Part shown: in pieces, positions 16,799 to 25,291 of the stretch
Layout: each line of letters begins with the position of its first letter
Numbering within the stretch: position 1 is the stretch's first letter
NCBI RefSeq assembly: GCF_030149505.1
Contig: NZ_JASBRN010000088.1
Location: 1-46,040 of the forward strand
Direction: 5' to 3'
From: Nocardioides sp.
GTDB lineage: Bacteria; Actinomycetota; Actinomycetes; Propionibacteriales; Nocardioidaceae
Length of the DNA: 46,040 nucleotides
Notes under the pieces: generated by a model
What the model was told of the DNA's origin: nothing
Seen by the model: only the letters and a program-made list of their open reading frames with translations
Database searches by the model: none
Position numbers and translations under genes: made by a program

Positions 16799-18265
16799 TC
16801 ACCAGGCCTGCAGCGCCGCCGTACGTCGTGACGCCTCGGCCACCTCGGCGGCCTTGAGCGCGGACTCGTCGAGCCGGCCGTGCTGCTCCCACCAGGCCTG
16901 GCCCTCGGCGGGCAGAGTGTGGATCGGGTCGTAGTAGGTGTAGGTGCGGTTCAGCGCCTCGGCGTCGCCGGCCTCGATGGAGGTGCGGTAGTTCTTCGTC
17001 CAGTGCGAGATGCCGCGCTCGGTGTCGTAGCCCGCGAGCTGGTGCACCCAGCGCTTGCCGACGAAGGGGACGTCGCAGACGATGCGCGGGGTCGCGTAGC
17101 CGGGGAGGTAGCCCATGATGTGGTGCTGGAGGCGCTGGGCGTCGGCGACCGAGACCCGCCAGTGCTCCGAGAACGGGATCATGTCGCACATGTAGAAGTA
17201 GTACGGCATGATCTGCGCGCCATCGAGCAGCGAGAAGCACAGGTCGAGCAGGGCGTGCGGGTCGGCGTTGACGCCGTTGAGCAGGACCCCCTGGTTGCGC
17301 ACGTCGCGCAGACCGGCGTCGAGCATCGCCTTGGCGCCGCGGGCCACGAGCGGGGTGATCGACTGCGCGTGGTTGGCGTGGGTGTGCATCGCCAGGTTGA
17401 CCCCGCGCTCGCGCGCCATCGTGGCGACCCGGCCGACACCGTCGACCACGTCGGGCTGCAGCCAGTGCTGCGGCATGCCGATCAGGGCCTTGGTGGCCAG
17501 CCGGATGTCGCGGATGTTCTCCACCGTCATCAGCTCGGTGAGGAACGCCTCGAGGCGGGGCCAGGGCATGTTGGCCACGTCGCCGCCGGAGACGACCACG
17601 TCGCGCACGCTGGGCGTGCGACGGAGGTAGTCCAGCATCGCGGTGAGGCGGTCGTTCGGCTTGCCGGTGAGCTTGAGCTTCTCCACGACCGGGGTGGAGT
17701 TGCCCACCAGGTCCATCCGCGTGCAGTGGCCGCAGTACTGCGGGCAGGTCGGCAGCAGCTCGGCGAGCACCTTGGTGGGGTAGCGGTGGGTCAGGCCCTC
17801 GACCGCCCACATCTCGTGCTCGTGCAGGCTGTCGCGCGTGGCGTAGGGGTGGCTGGGCCAGTCGGTGCGCCGGTCGGAGAAGACCGGCAGCATGTAGTGG
17901 CGCACGGGGTCGGCGTAGAACGCGTCGGTCAGGCTGCCCGGGCCGCGCGGCGTGGCGTGCGGCGCCATCGTGTTGAGCATCTGCGGCGGCACGAGCATCG
18001 ACATCGTGGCGCGCTCGGCCTGGTCGCGCTCGAGGTCGGCGTAGAACCGCTCGTCGAGCAGGTCGCCGACCACCTCGCGCAGCTGCTTGAGGTTCTTGAC
18101 GCAGTGGCTGCGCTGCCACTGCACCGACTCCCACTCCTCGACCGTGACGTCCTTCCACCCCGGGAAGCGGGTCCAGTCGGGCTCGACCAGCTCGGTGCGC
18201 CGGTAGGGGTAGGGCTGGCCCGTCTCGCCCTCGACCAGGGCTGCGATGGAGGTCTCGATGCTCAT
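16799..18265 (-). CDS. kamA: KamA-family radical SAM lysine 2,3-aminomutase
   Basis: A 488-residue radical SAM, PLP-dependent aminomutase. The 4Fe-4S cysteines are C174, C178 and C181 in CPQYCGHC; SGGD lies at 226-229. The PLP lysine is probably K404 in CDVPFVGK, where clostridial lysine aminomutase has a glycine-rich GGGGK; this loop is one residue shorter. Asp361 (YMCDM) and Asp398 (VCDVP) align with the two aspartates that hold the epsilon-amine of lysine, arguing for lysine rather than glutamate. Product would be beta-lysine, used in compatible solutes, antibiotics or lysine breakdown. No acetyltransferase for N-acetyl-beta-lysine is adjacent. A CAGTCT 6 nt upstream of the ATG is a weak leaderless -10. 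Confidence 0.88.
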   Translation of the reverse strand: MSIETSIAALVEGETGQPYPYRRTELVEPDWTRFPGWKDVTVEEWESVQWQRSHCVKNLKQLREVVGDLLDERFYADLERDQAERATMSMLVPPQMLNTMAPHATPRGPGSLTDAFYADPVRHYMLPVFSDRRTDWPSHPYATRDSLHEHEMWAVEGLTHRYPTKVLAELLPTCPQYCGHCTRMDLVGNSTPVVEKLKLTGKPNDRLTAMLDYLRRTPSVRDVVVSGGDVANMPWPRLEAFLTELMTVENIRDIRLATKALIGMPQHWLQPDVVDGVGRVATMARERGVNLAMHTHANHAQSITPLVARGAKAMLDAGLRDVRNQGVLLNGVNADPHALLDLCFSLLDGAQIMPYYFYMCDMIPFSEHWRVSVADAQRLQHHIMGYLPGYATPRIVCDVPFVGKRWVHQLAGYDTERGISHWTKNYRTSIEAGDAEALNRTYTYYDPIHTLPAEGQAWWEQHGRLDESALKAAEVAEASRRTAALQAW

Positions 18266-18333
18266 GCGGCAAGACTGCCAGAGGATTTCTTGTCAGTCGA
18301 ATGTTTGGCAGGAGATCCTGCGGTCGTGTCGGG

Positions 18334-19884
18334 TCACCCGAGCTCGTCCCGACCCCGCTCCCCGTCCAGGTCGTCGACCCAGCCGGCCAGCCGTCCGTGC
18401 TCACCGACGGCCTTGATCCGACGCTGCACCTGGTCCACGAGCCGGCGGTCGGCGACGACCAGCGCGTGGTCACCGACGCGGAGCTGGGTCGACGGTTCGG
18501 GCACGAAGACCCGACCCTCCCGCAGCACCAGGCTCAGCCCGGACCCCGATGGCAGCCGCAGCTCGCGCACCTCCACGCCCGCGAGCCGGGAGCCCTCGGG
18601 CACGCTCACCTGCAGCAGCACCGCATCCACGTCGTCGAGCGGCGAGGACTCCACGCGGACGCCGCGCGCCTGGCCGGCCTGCGCTGCACCCGTACGCCGG
18701 GCGACCCAGGGCAGCGAGGGGCCCTGGACGAGGGTGAAGACGACCACGAGCAGGAAGACCACGTCGAAGATCCGGGCCGCCCCGGGCAGGCCGACACTCA
18801 TCGGGATGGTCGCCAGCACGATCGGCACGGCGCCGCGCAGCCCCGCCCAGGACACGAAGACCTGGTCGCGCCACGGGACGCGGAACGGCGTGAGGCTCAG
18901 CGCCACGGAGACGGGCCTGGCCACCAGGGTCAGCACCGCACCCACCAGCAGGGCGGTGGGCAGCGCCTCCCACAGCCGCCCGGGGCTGGCCAGCAGCCCG
19001 AGGAGCACGAAGAGCCCGATCTGGGCCAGCCACGCCAGGGACTCCGCGACGCCCTCGGTGGTGGTGCGGTGGGGGAGACGGGTGTTGCCGAGCACCAGCC
19101 CGGCGACGTACACGGCCATCAGCGCGCTGGCGCCGAGCAGGCCGGACGTCGCGAAGGCGACGAAGCAGAGCGCGAGGATCGAGAGCGGGTAGAGCCCCGA
19201 GGAGGGCAGCGCGGCCCGTGCGACCAACCGGGCACCGAGGTAGCCGACGGCGCCGCCGACCAGCACGCCGACCACCAGCTGGTAGCCGATCTGCCCGGCG
19301 AGGGAGAGCGGGCTGGAGGAGCCCCAGGCGTCCGAGGTGACGACCGTGACCAGGATGATCACCGGCGGGTCGTTGAACCCGGACTCGGCCTCCACCAGGC
19401 CACGCAGCCGGGTGCGCAGTGGCATCGACCGCAGCACCGAGAAGACCGCCGCCGCATCGGTGGAGGACGCGACCGCCCCGAGCACGATCGCGGTGCGCAG
19501 GTCGACGTCCAGCAGCCAGAAGACCGCCCCGGTGGTGACGGCGACACTCGCGAAGACCCCCACGGTCGCCAGCACGGCGGCCATCGGGGCGACCGGTCTG
19601 ACCGAGGACCAGTCGGTGCTCAACCCACCCTCGGCGAGGATCACGGCGAGGGCGAGGTTGCCGATCAGCTGGGTGAGCTCGGCGTCCTCGAACTGCAGAC
19701 CCAGACCGGACTCGCCCATGGCCACGCCGATCGCGAGGTAGAGCAGCAGGCTGGGCAGCCCGGCCCGGCTCGCGACGCGCACGGCCGCGGCGGCCGCCAG
19801 CAGCACCAGGCCGCCCACGAGCACGACGGTGTTGAGGTCAGCAGGGTCCACGGGCAGCCCCGTCCCGGATCCGCGCCCCGACAC
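18334..19884 (-). CDS. Cation/proton antiporter, NhaP2-like (CPA1 with RCK_C domain)
   Basis: A 516-residue membrane protein. About twelve to thirteen hydrophobic helices span residues 18-395, containing the CPA1 hallmarks GAVASSTDAAAVFSVL and the ion-site segment VEAESGFNDPPVI (N and D in the unwound helix), plus SWAGLRGAVPIVLA. The last roughly 110 residues (VDAVLLQVSVPEGSRLAGVEVRELRLPSGSGLSLVLREGRVFVPEPSTQLRVGDHALVVADR) form a cytosolic TrkA-C/RCK_C regulatory domain typical of K+(Na+)/H+ antiporters such as NhaP2. Role: pH and potassium or sodium homeostasis. Start GTG 19884 follows GAGAGG. It is the same strand as kamA but separated by 68 bp of relatively AT-rich sequence. Confidence 0.92.
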   Translation of the reverse strand: MSGRGSGTGLPVDPADLNTVVLVGGLVLLAAAAAVRVASRAGLPSLLLYLAIGVAMGESGLGLQFEDAELTQLIGNLALAVILAEGGLSTDWSSVRPVAPMAAVLATVGVFASVAVTTGAVFWLLDVDLRTAIVLGAVASSTDAAAVFSVLRSMPLRTRLRGLVEAESGFNDPPVIILVTVVTSDAWGSSSPLSLAGQIGYQLVVGVLVGGAVGYLGARLVARAALPSSGLYPLSILALCFVAFATSGLLGASALMAVYVAGLVLGNTRLPHRTTTEGVAESLAWLAQIGLFVLLGLLASPGRLWEALPTALLVGAVLTLVARPVSVALSLTPFRVPWRDQVFVSWAGLRGAVPIVLATIPMSVGLPGAARIFDVVFLLVVVFTLVQGPSLPWVARRTGAAQAGQARGVRVESSPLDDVDAVLLQVSVPEGSRLAGVEVRELRLPSGSGLSLVLREGRVFVPEPSTQLRVGDHALVVADRRLVDQVQRRIKAVGEHGRLAGWVDDLDGERGRDELG

Positions 19885-19915
19885 GACCTCTCATGCCACA
19901 ACCCAACACCACCCG

Positions 19916-19944
19916 GCCCCTCGTGCGCACCGGGCACGAGGGGC
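19916..19944 (-). terminator. Terminator hairpin after the LLM oxidoreductase gene
   Basis: GCCCCTCGTGC (19916-19926) and GCACGAGGGGC (19934-19944) make a perfect 11-bp stem with a 7-nt loop, 20 bp beyond the LLM stop; a G/T-rich run (GGTGGTGTTGGGTTG) follows on the minus strand. Confidence 0.7.
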
Positions 19945-19964
19945 GGGGTGCTCGCAGGCCCGGC

Positions 19965-20945
19965 TCAGCGCGAGCGCAGGATCTCCAGCAGCGGACCCGC
20001 GGCCTCCGCGAGGAACCGCTCCTGGGTCTCGTCGCCGATCTGCACCACGGCGACGTCGGTGAAGCCGGCGTCGACGAAGGCCGTCACGGCGTCGGCGATC
20101 GCCTCGAGGTCGGGCCCGCAGGGGATGTTGTCGGCGACGTCCTCGGGCCGCACGAACTGGGTGGCCCCGGCGAAGCCCGCGGGGGTGGGGAGGTCGGCGT
20201 TGACCGACCAGCCGCCGGCGAACCAGCGGAACTGGTCGTGGGCGCGCTGGACCGCCTCGTCGCGGTCGGGACCCCAGGAGACGGGCACCTGGCCCACGGC
20301 GCGGGCGGGGCCGCCGATGCGGGGAGCGCCCTCCACGGCGTTCCACGCCTCGACCAGCTCGGCCTTCGGCTCCACCGCGACCAGGTGGTCGGCCAGGGGC
20401 GCGAAGCGCTGCACCGAGCGCTCACCGGACACCGCGACGCCGAGGTCGACGCCCTGCTCCGGCAGGTCCCAGATGCGGGCGGAGTCGACCTGGAAGAAGT
20501 CACCGTCGAAGTCGACCAGCTCCCCGGTGTGCAGCGCCCGGATCACCTCGATCGCCTCCGCGAGCATCGCCTGCCGGGTCTGCAGGGCCGGCCAGCCCGC
20601 TCCGACGACGTGCTCGTTGAGGTTCTCGCCGCTGCCGAGACCGAGCGTGAACCGACCCTCAACGAGCAGCTGGAGGGTCGCGGCCTGCTGCGCGACCACG
20701 GCGGGGTGGTAGCGCATCGTCGGGCACGTCACGTAGGTCATCAGCTCCACGTCGGTCGTCACCTGCGCGACGGCGCCCAGCATCGTCCAGGCGTGGGGGG
20801 CGTGTCCCTGGCTGGTGAGCCACGGGGAGAAGTGGTCGCTGGAGACCAGGAGGTCGAAACCGACCCGCTCCGCCTCGGCGGCGTACCCCACCAGCTCCCG
20901 GGGGCCGGACTGCTCGGTCATCAACGTGTACCCGAATCGCGTCAT
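19965..20945 (-). CDS. LLM-class F420-dependent oxidoreductase (G6PDH-like family)
   Basis: A 326-residue luciferase-like (beta/alpha)8 enzyme starting MTRFGYTLMTEQSGP. It has the sugar-dehydrogenase-like family signatures: FDLLVSSDHFSPW (about 30), AWTMLGAVAQVTTDVELMTYVTCPTMRYHPAVVAQQAAT, and LGLGSGENLNEHV (about 102). This group of actinobacterial proteins resembles F420-dependent glucose-6-phosphate dehydrogenase, but the substrate here is unknown. AGAGGG directly precedes the ATG. The gene is divergent from the SDR gene across 97 bp, so their promoters are close. A clean hairpin terminates it. The assignment of F420 rather than FMN as cofactor follows from the family and is not proven. 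Confidence 0.88.
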   Translation of the reverse strand: MTRFGYTLMTEQSGPRELVGYAAEAERVGFDLLVSSDHFSPWLTSQGHAPHAWTMLGAVAQVTTDVELMTYVTCPTMRYHPAVVAQQAATLQLLVEGRFTLGLGSGENLNEHVVGAGWPALQTRQAMLAEAIEVIRALHTGELVDFDGDFFQVDSARIWDLPEQGVDLGVAVSGERSVQRFAPLADHLVAVEPKAELVEAWNAVEGAPRIGGPARAVGQVPVSWGPDRDEAVQRAHDQFRWFAGGWSVNADLPTPAGFAGATQFVRPEDVADNIPCGPDLEAIADAVTAFVDAGFTDVAVVQIGDETQERFLAEAAGPLLEILRSR

Positions 20946-21042
20946 GCCCTCTGGGTGCCCGCAGCCGCGGGAGCGACACCACCCGGTCGCGGACACCCCT
21001 GCGAGTGACGTGAGACCCGCGTGTCGGGGAACGGTGACGGAC

Positions 21043-21849
21043 ATGGACCTCGGACTCGACGGACGCACCGCCCTCGTCACCGGCGGTGACTCCGGCATCG
21101 GCTGGCACACCGCACGACTGCTGCTCGAGGAGGGCGCCACCGTCGTCCTCAGCGACCAGGACCCCGAGTCCCTGGAGAAGGCCGCCGCAGGGCTCGACGC
21201 CGACCCGGGCAGGTTGCACACTGTCGCCGCCGAGCTGGGCACCGACGCCGCCGCCCAGGAGCTCGGCCGGGCCGCGGCCGAGGTCGCGGGGGAGAAGGGT
21301 CTCTCGATCCTGGTGCACGCCGCGGGCGTCACCGGCGCCCAGGGGAAGTTCCACGAGATCGACGACGACGGCTGGGTCGACACCCTCACCGTCGACCTGC
21401 TGGCGCCGGTGCGGCTGACCCGCGCGGTGCTCCCGTCGCTGCGCCGCGACGGCTGGGGTCGCATCGTCTACCTCACCTCGGAGGACGCGGTGCAGCCCTA
21501 CGACGACGAGCTGCCGTACTGCGCAGCCAAGGCCGGCGTGCTCGCCTTCGCCAAGGGGCTCTCCCAGACGTACGCCGCCGAGGGGCTGCTCGTGAACTGC
21601 GTGTCCCCGGCCTTCATCCGCACGCCGATGACGGACGCGATGATGGACAAGCGTGCCGAGGAGCGCGGGACCTCCTTCGAGGAGGCCGTCGAGAGCTTCC
21701 TCGAGGAGGAGCGCCCGCACATGGAGCTGGGCCGGCGCGGCGAGCCGGAGGAGGTCGCTGCGGTCGTGGCGTTCCTGTGCTCGGAGCGCGCCAGCTTCGT
21801 CAACGGCTCGAACTGGCGCGTCGACTCCGGCTCCGTCGCGCACATCTGA
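21043..21849 (+). CDS. Short-chain dehydrogenase/reductase
   Basis: A 268-residue classical SDR. The cofactor motif is TGGDSGIG (13-20; TGxxxGxG), then SDQD at the end of strand beta-2, HAAGV (NNAG equivalent), and the catalytic Ser with YCAAK (Ser in YLTSEDA; Tyr and Lys of YxxxK). The C-terminus has SPAFIRTPM and SNWRVDSGSVAHI. It oxidises or reduces an unknown alcohol or ketone with NAD(P). ATG 21043 is chosen because homologous SDRs start just before the first strand; a GTG at 21034 is also in frame. Thirty-five bp separate it from the FAD reductase gene, so the two are probably one transcript. Confidence 0.88.
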   Translation: MDLGLDGRTALVTGGDSGIGWHTARLLLEEGATVVLSDQDPESLEKAAAGLDADPGRLHTVAAELGTDAAAQELGRAAAEVAGEKGLSILVHAAGVTGAQGKFHEIDDDGWVDTLTVDLLAPVRLTRAVLPSLRRDGWGRIVYLTSEDAVQPYDDELPYCAAKAGVLAFAKGLSQTYAAEGLLVNCVSPAFIRTPMTDAMMDKRAEERGTSFEEAVESFLEEERPHMELGRRGEPEEVAAVVAFLCSERASFVNGSNWRVDSGSVAHI

Positions 21850-21884
21850 CCCGCCCCGACCCGCCACGCAGGAGGACTGCACCC

Positions 21885-23087
21885 ATGAGCACCGAGCACC
21901 ACCAGTTCGTCATCGTCGGCGCCGGCATGGCCGCCGACGCCGCCGCCCACGGCATCCGCGACCAGGGCGCGGAGGGGTCCATCGCCATCATCGGCGAGGA
22001 GCCGACGATGCCGTTCCCGCGCCCGGCCCTGTCCAAGAAGCTGTGGACCGACCCCGACTTCACCGTCGAGAACACCGCCCTGCACACCGTGCGCGAGACC
22101 GACGCCCAGCTGCACCTGGAGACCCGCGTCGTCGGCGTCGACACCGACGCCCACGAGGTGCGCACCGAGGACGGCCGCACCGTGCGCTACGACAAGCTGC
22201 TCGTCACCACCGGGGGGCACCCGCGCACCATCACGGACCTGCCGCCGGGCGAGCGGGTGCTCTACTACCGCTCGCTCACCGACTACCAGCGGCTGCGTGG
22301 CATGGTCGAGGCCGCGGACCGGCCGCACGTCGCGGTGGTGGGGGGCGGCTACATCGGCACCGAGATCGCCGCGGCGCTGGTCCAGCAGGGCTGCCGGGTC
22401 ACCCTGCTGCACCCCGACGAGGTGCTCGGCGGACCGATGTTCCCCGCCCCGCTCGCCCGCGACTTTCAGCGGCGCTTCACCGACGCCGGCGTCGACGTGC
22501 GCGGCGGGGCCACGGTCACCGGCGGGGCCGAGTCCGCCGACGGCGTACGGCTGGAGCTGGAGCGGGGCGGCAGCCTGGAGGCCGACCTGGCCGTCGTCGG
22601 GCTCGGCATCGAGCCCGCGACGTCGTTCCTCGACGGCGTCGTCGACCTCGCCGAGGACGGAGGAGTGCTGGTCGACGAGCGGCTGCGCACCTCCGCTCCC
22701 GACGTGTACGCCGCGGGCGACGTCGCGACCTACCCCGACCCGGTCCTGGGCCGCACCCGGGTGGAGCACGTCGACAACGCCACCACGATGGGCCGGACCG
22801 CGGGGCGCATCCTGGCCGGCTCGGACGAGGTCCACGACCACACGCCGATGTTCTACTCCGACGTCTTCGACCTCGGCTACCAGGCCGTCGGCACGCTGGA
22901 CTCCTCGCTGGAGACCTTCGTCGACGAGGTCGAGGGCGGCGCGGTCGCCTACTACCTCTCGAGCACCGAGGTCGTCGGCGTGCTGCTGTGGAACCTCGAC
23001 GAGGGCGTGGACGAGGCCACGGAGCTGCTGGCGAAGCACACCCGACCGGCCGACGCCGCCGACCTCGCCGGGACGATCACCCCGTAG
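21885..23087 (+). CDS. FAD-dependent pyridine nucleotide-disulfide oxidoreductase (ferredoxin reductase type)
   Basis: A 400-residue two-dinucleotide-domain flavoprotein. FAD binds FVIVGAGMAADAAAHG (8-23) and the later VYAAGDVATYPDP motif; NAD(P)H binds VAVVGGGYIGTEIAAAL (about 149-165). There is no CxxxxC redox disulfide, so this is the rhodocoxin/putidaredoxin reductase or AIF-like group rather than dihydrolipoamide dehydrogenase. It has its own AGGAGG (21870-21875) ten bases before the ATG. No ferredoxin or oxygenase gene is beside it, so the electron acceptor is unknown. It ends 11 bp inside the convergent GNAT gene. Confidence 0.9.
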   Translation: MSTEHHQFVIVGAGMAADAAAHGIRDQGAEGSIAIIGEEPTMPFPRPALSKKLWTDPDFTVENTALHTVRETDAQLHLETRVVGVDTDAHEVRTEDGRTVRYDKLLVTTGGHPRTITDLPPGERVLYYRSLTDYQRLRGMVEAADRPHVAVVGGGYIGTEIAAALVQQGCRVTLLHPDEVLGGPMFPAPLARDFQRRFTDAGVDVRGGATVTGGAESADGVRLELERGGSLEADLAVVGLGIEPATSFLDGVVDLAEDGGVLVDERLRTSAPDVYAAGDVATYPDPVLGRTRVEHVDNATTMGRTAGRILAGSDEVHDHTPMFYSDVFDLGYQAVGTLDSSLETFVDEVEGGAVAYYLSSTEVVGVLLWNLDEGVDEATELLAKHTRPADAADLAGTITP

Positions 23088-23682
23088 AGCCGGCGGGGAC
23101 GCTCGCCAGGGCCCGCAGCACCGCCGGGTGCTGCGGGTGCAGGTTGTAGCGCAACGTCATCGCCGCGAGGAGCACGTCGCGGACCGGGGGCACCTCGGCC
23201 CCCGCCAGCGGCAGGCACATCAGCCGGAGGTGCGGGACGTGGTCGCCGAGGTCGTCGCCGTGCGGAGGCGCGTAGTCGGTGACGGGCAGCAGCACCGCGC
23301 CGGCCCGCTCGTAGAAAGCGATCCGCCGCCGGTGCTCGACCACCTGCTCCTCGGCGAGACCCTCCTCGTCGGGGTCCTCGACGTCCCACACCAGCAGGGA
23401 GGAGCCCTCGGAGCCGAGCAGGTCCGCCAGCTCGCCGAGCATCGCCGTACCGACCCCGCCGCCGCGCACGCCGACGGCGTAGTAACGCAGGAAGACCCAG
23501 CCGGTCCGGCCGAGCGGCCGCAGCACGGCCAGTCCCTCCGGCGTGCCGTCCCCGGCCACCCGCACGACCAGGCGGTCGGCGAGCAGGCTGTCGAAGTCGG
23601 CGCTCAGCTCGGGAGGGAACGCCTCGGCGTAGATCGCACGGACCCGCTCCAGCTGCTCCGCGCTCACCTCAGTCGTCAGCAC
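23077..23682 (-). CDS. GNAT-family N-acetyltransferase
   Basis: A 201-residue protein from GTG 23682, which lies 6 nt after AGGAGG; a start 18 nt earlier is open but has no ribosome site. The acetyl-CoA pocket is YYAVGVRGGGVGTAMLGEL (RxxGxG/A-like) followed by the WDVEDP and ERR-IAFYERAGAVLL segment that marks the GNAT C-terminal half. The last 60 residues, with HLRLMCLPLAGAEVP and a helical tail, are less typical. Its start overlaps the end of the amidohydrolase gene by 14 bp, making it the last gene of the four-gene operon. Acceptor unknown; modification of a product of the pathway is possible. Confidence 0.8.
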   Translation of the reverse strand: MLTTEVSAEQLERVRAIYAEAFPPELSADFDSLLADRLVVRVAGDGTPEGLAVLRPLGRTGWVFLRYYAVGVRGGGVGTAMLGELADLLGSEGSSLLVWDVEDPDEEGLAEEQVVEHRRRIAFYERAGAVLLPVTDYAPPHGDDLGDHVPHLRLMCLPLAGAEVPPVRDVLLAAMTLRYNLHPQHPAVLRALASVPAGSTG

Positions 23683-25291
23683 GCCACACCTCCTCGCCAC
23701 CCAGCAGCGTGCGCAGCACCCGGATGTCCTTGATCGTCGTGGGGTCCACGGTGGCCGGGTCGTCGGAGAGCACCACGAGGTCGGCCAGCTTCCCCACCTC
23801 GATGCTGCCCCGCTCGTGCTCCTGGTGGGAGGCGTACGCCGACCCCAGCGTGTACGCCGTCAGCGCCTCGAGCCCGGTGACAGCCTCCTCCGTGCCGCAC
23901 CCGGCGCCGGTGTCGGTGCGCCGGTTGACCATGTCGTGCATGCCGCGCAGCGGGGCGCCGTCGACCACCGGCCGGTCCGAGGAGCCGGGCACCACGACAC
24001 CCGCGTCCAGCAGCGACCGGTAGCGGTAGGCCCAGCCCGCGCGCTCGGGCCCCAGCGCACGGAGCATCCCGTCGCCGATCTCCCCGACGAACCGCCCCTG
24101 CGGCACCGGCACGACGCCGAGCTCGGCGCAGCGCCGCACCTGGTCGGGGCGCGAGACACCGAAGTGCTCGACCCGGTGCCGCACGTCGGGCCGCGGCCAG
24201 CGTTGCTGCGCCTCCTCGTAGGCGTCGAGCACCAGGTCGATGGCGGCGTCGCCGATGGCGTGCGTGGCCACCCGCCACCCGGATCGGTGCGCGTCGAGGA
24301 TGCGGGTGCGCAGGGCGTCGGCGTCGTCCTGGAGGTAGCCACGCTCGCCCGGGGTGTCGGCGAACTCCTCGGTGAGGGCGCAGGTGTGCCCGATGAGGGA
24401 ACCGTCGCTGAAGACCTTGGTCGGGCCGATGCGCAGCCGGTCGTCGCCGAGGCCGGTGCGCAGCCCGAGGTCGAGCCCGAGCGCGAGACCGTCGGAGTCG
24501 TGCCCGGCGAGCGCGTGCAGCGCGTCGACGGCGACCATCAGCTCGACCCGCAGCGGCAGCCGGCCCTCGTCGCGGGCGGCCTGGTAGGCCGCGAGCTCGA
24601 CCGGGCTCTTGCCGATCCAGCCACCCCCGATGCCGGCCTCGACCACCGAGGTCAGGCCCTGCGAGAGCGCCACCCGGCCGCCGCGCTCGATCGCGTCGAC
24701 CAGCGTGGCGACGGGGTAGGGGAGGACCAGCGGGGTCAGCAGCTGCTGGGCCTGCTCCTGCAGCAGCCCGGTCGGGCGGCCGGCGGCGTCGGTGACCACC
24801 AGGCCGCCGGGCACCTCGACGGCCGCGTCGGCCAGGCCGAGCTCGGCCAGCGCCGCGCTGCTGACCACGCACATGTGGCCGCTGGTGTGCTTGAGCCACA
24901 CCCGGCGCCCGCCGGCCGCACGGTCGAGCGCGTCGCGGTCGGGGTGCGCACCGAGCTTGTTCTCGTCGTACCCCGCGCCGACGACCCACTCGTCGGGACC
25001 CAGCCCGGTCGCCCGCTCGGCGACTGCTGCGTAGACGTCGTCGAGGGTCGGCAGGCGGAGGTCCACCTCGGCCAGCGACAGGCCGAACCACGCCAGGTGC
25101 TGGTGCGCGTCGTGGAACCCGGGCGCCACGACGGCGCCGTCGAGGTCCACGACCCGGTGCGCCGGCACGTCCTCGTCGACGGCCACGACGCGGTCGCGCC
25201 AGATCGCCACCGACCGGGCGACGTACCCGTGGTCGGGGCCGTCGAGGGTGCGGACCCAGGCGTTGGTCAGCAGCAGGTCAGCCCGCAGCAC
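23669..25291 (-). CDS. YtcJ-like amidohydrolase (metal-dependent)
   Basis: A 540-residue member of the amidohydrolase superfamily, YtcJ/LAF3 group. Metal site signatures are VVAPGFHDAHQHLAWFG (HxH near residue 63), a Lys/Glu region around FSDGSLIGHTCALTEEF, VATHAIGDAAIDLVLDAY (His) and RVEHFGVSRPDQV (His), and GSSDRPVVDGAP (Asp). The C-terminal TLGSAYASHQEHERGSIEVGKLADLVVLSDDP motif is typical of the group. The enzymes hydrolyse amide or related bonds of largely unknown substrates. It overlaps the upstream acyl-CoA ligase by 14 bp and the downstream GNAT by 14 bp. The order ligase, hydratase, amidohydrolase suggests catabolism of an amide- or ring-containing acid, but this is inference. Confidence 0.88.
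   Translation of the reverse strand: MLRADLLLTNAWVRTLDGPDHGYVARSVAIWRDRVVAVDEDVPAHRVVDLDGAVVAPGFHDAHQHLAWFGLSLAEVDLRLPTLDDVYAAVAERATGLGPDEWVVGAGYDENKLGAHPDRDALDRAAGGRRVWLKHTSGHMCVVSSAALAELGLADAAVEVPGGLVVTDAAGRPTGLLQEQAQQLLTPLVLPYPVATLVDAIERGGRVALSQGLTSVVEAGIGGGWIGKSPVELAAYQAARDEGRLPLRVELMVAVDALHALAGHDSDGLALGLDLGLRTGLGDDRLRIGPTKVFSDGSLIGHTCALTEEFADTPGERGYLQDDADALRTRILDAHRSGWRVATHAIGDAAIDLVLDAYEEAQQRWPRPDVRHRVEHFGVSRPDQVRRCAELGVVPVPQGRFVGEIGDGMLRALGPERAGWAYRYRSLLDAGVVVPGSSDRPVVDGAPLRGMHDMVNRRTDTGAGCGTEEAVTGLEALTAYTLGSAYASHQEHERGSIEVGKLADLVVLSDDPATVDPTTIKDIRVLRTLLGGEEVWRADD

Noticed and set aside
18290..18299. TTGTCAGTCG, similar to the -35 part of PafBC-dependent (RecA-independent) DNA-damage promoters
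   Set aside because: No TANNNT follows at the required spacing and no plus-strand gene starts downstream.
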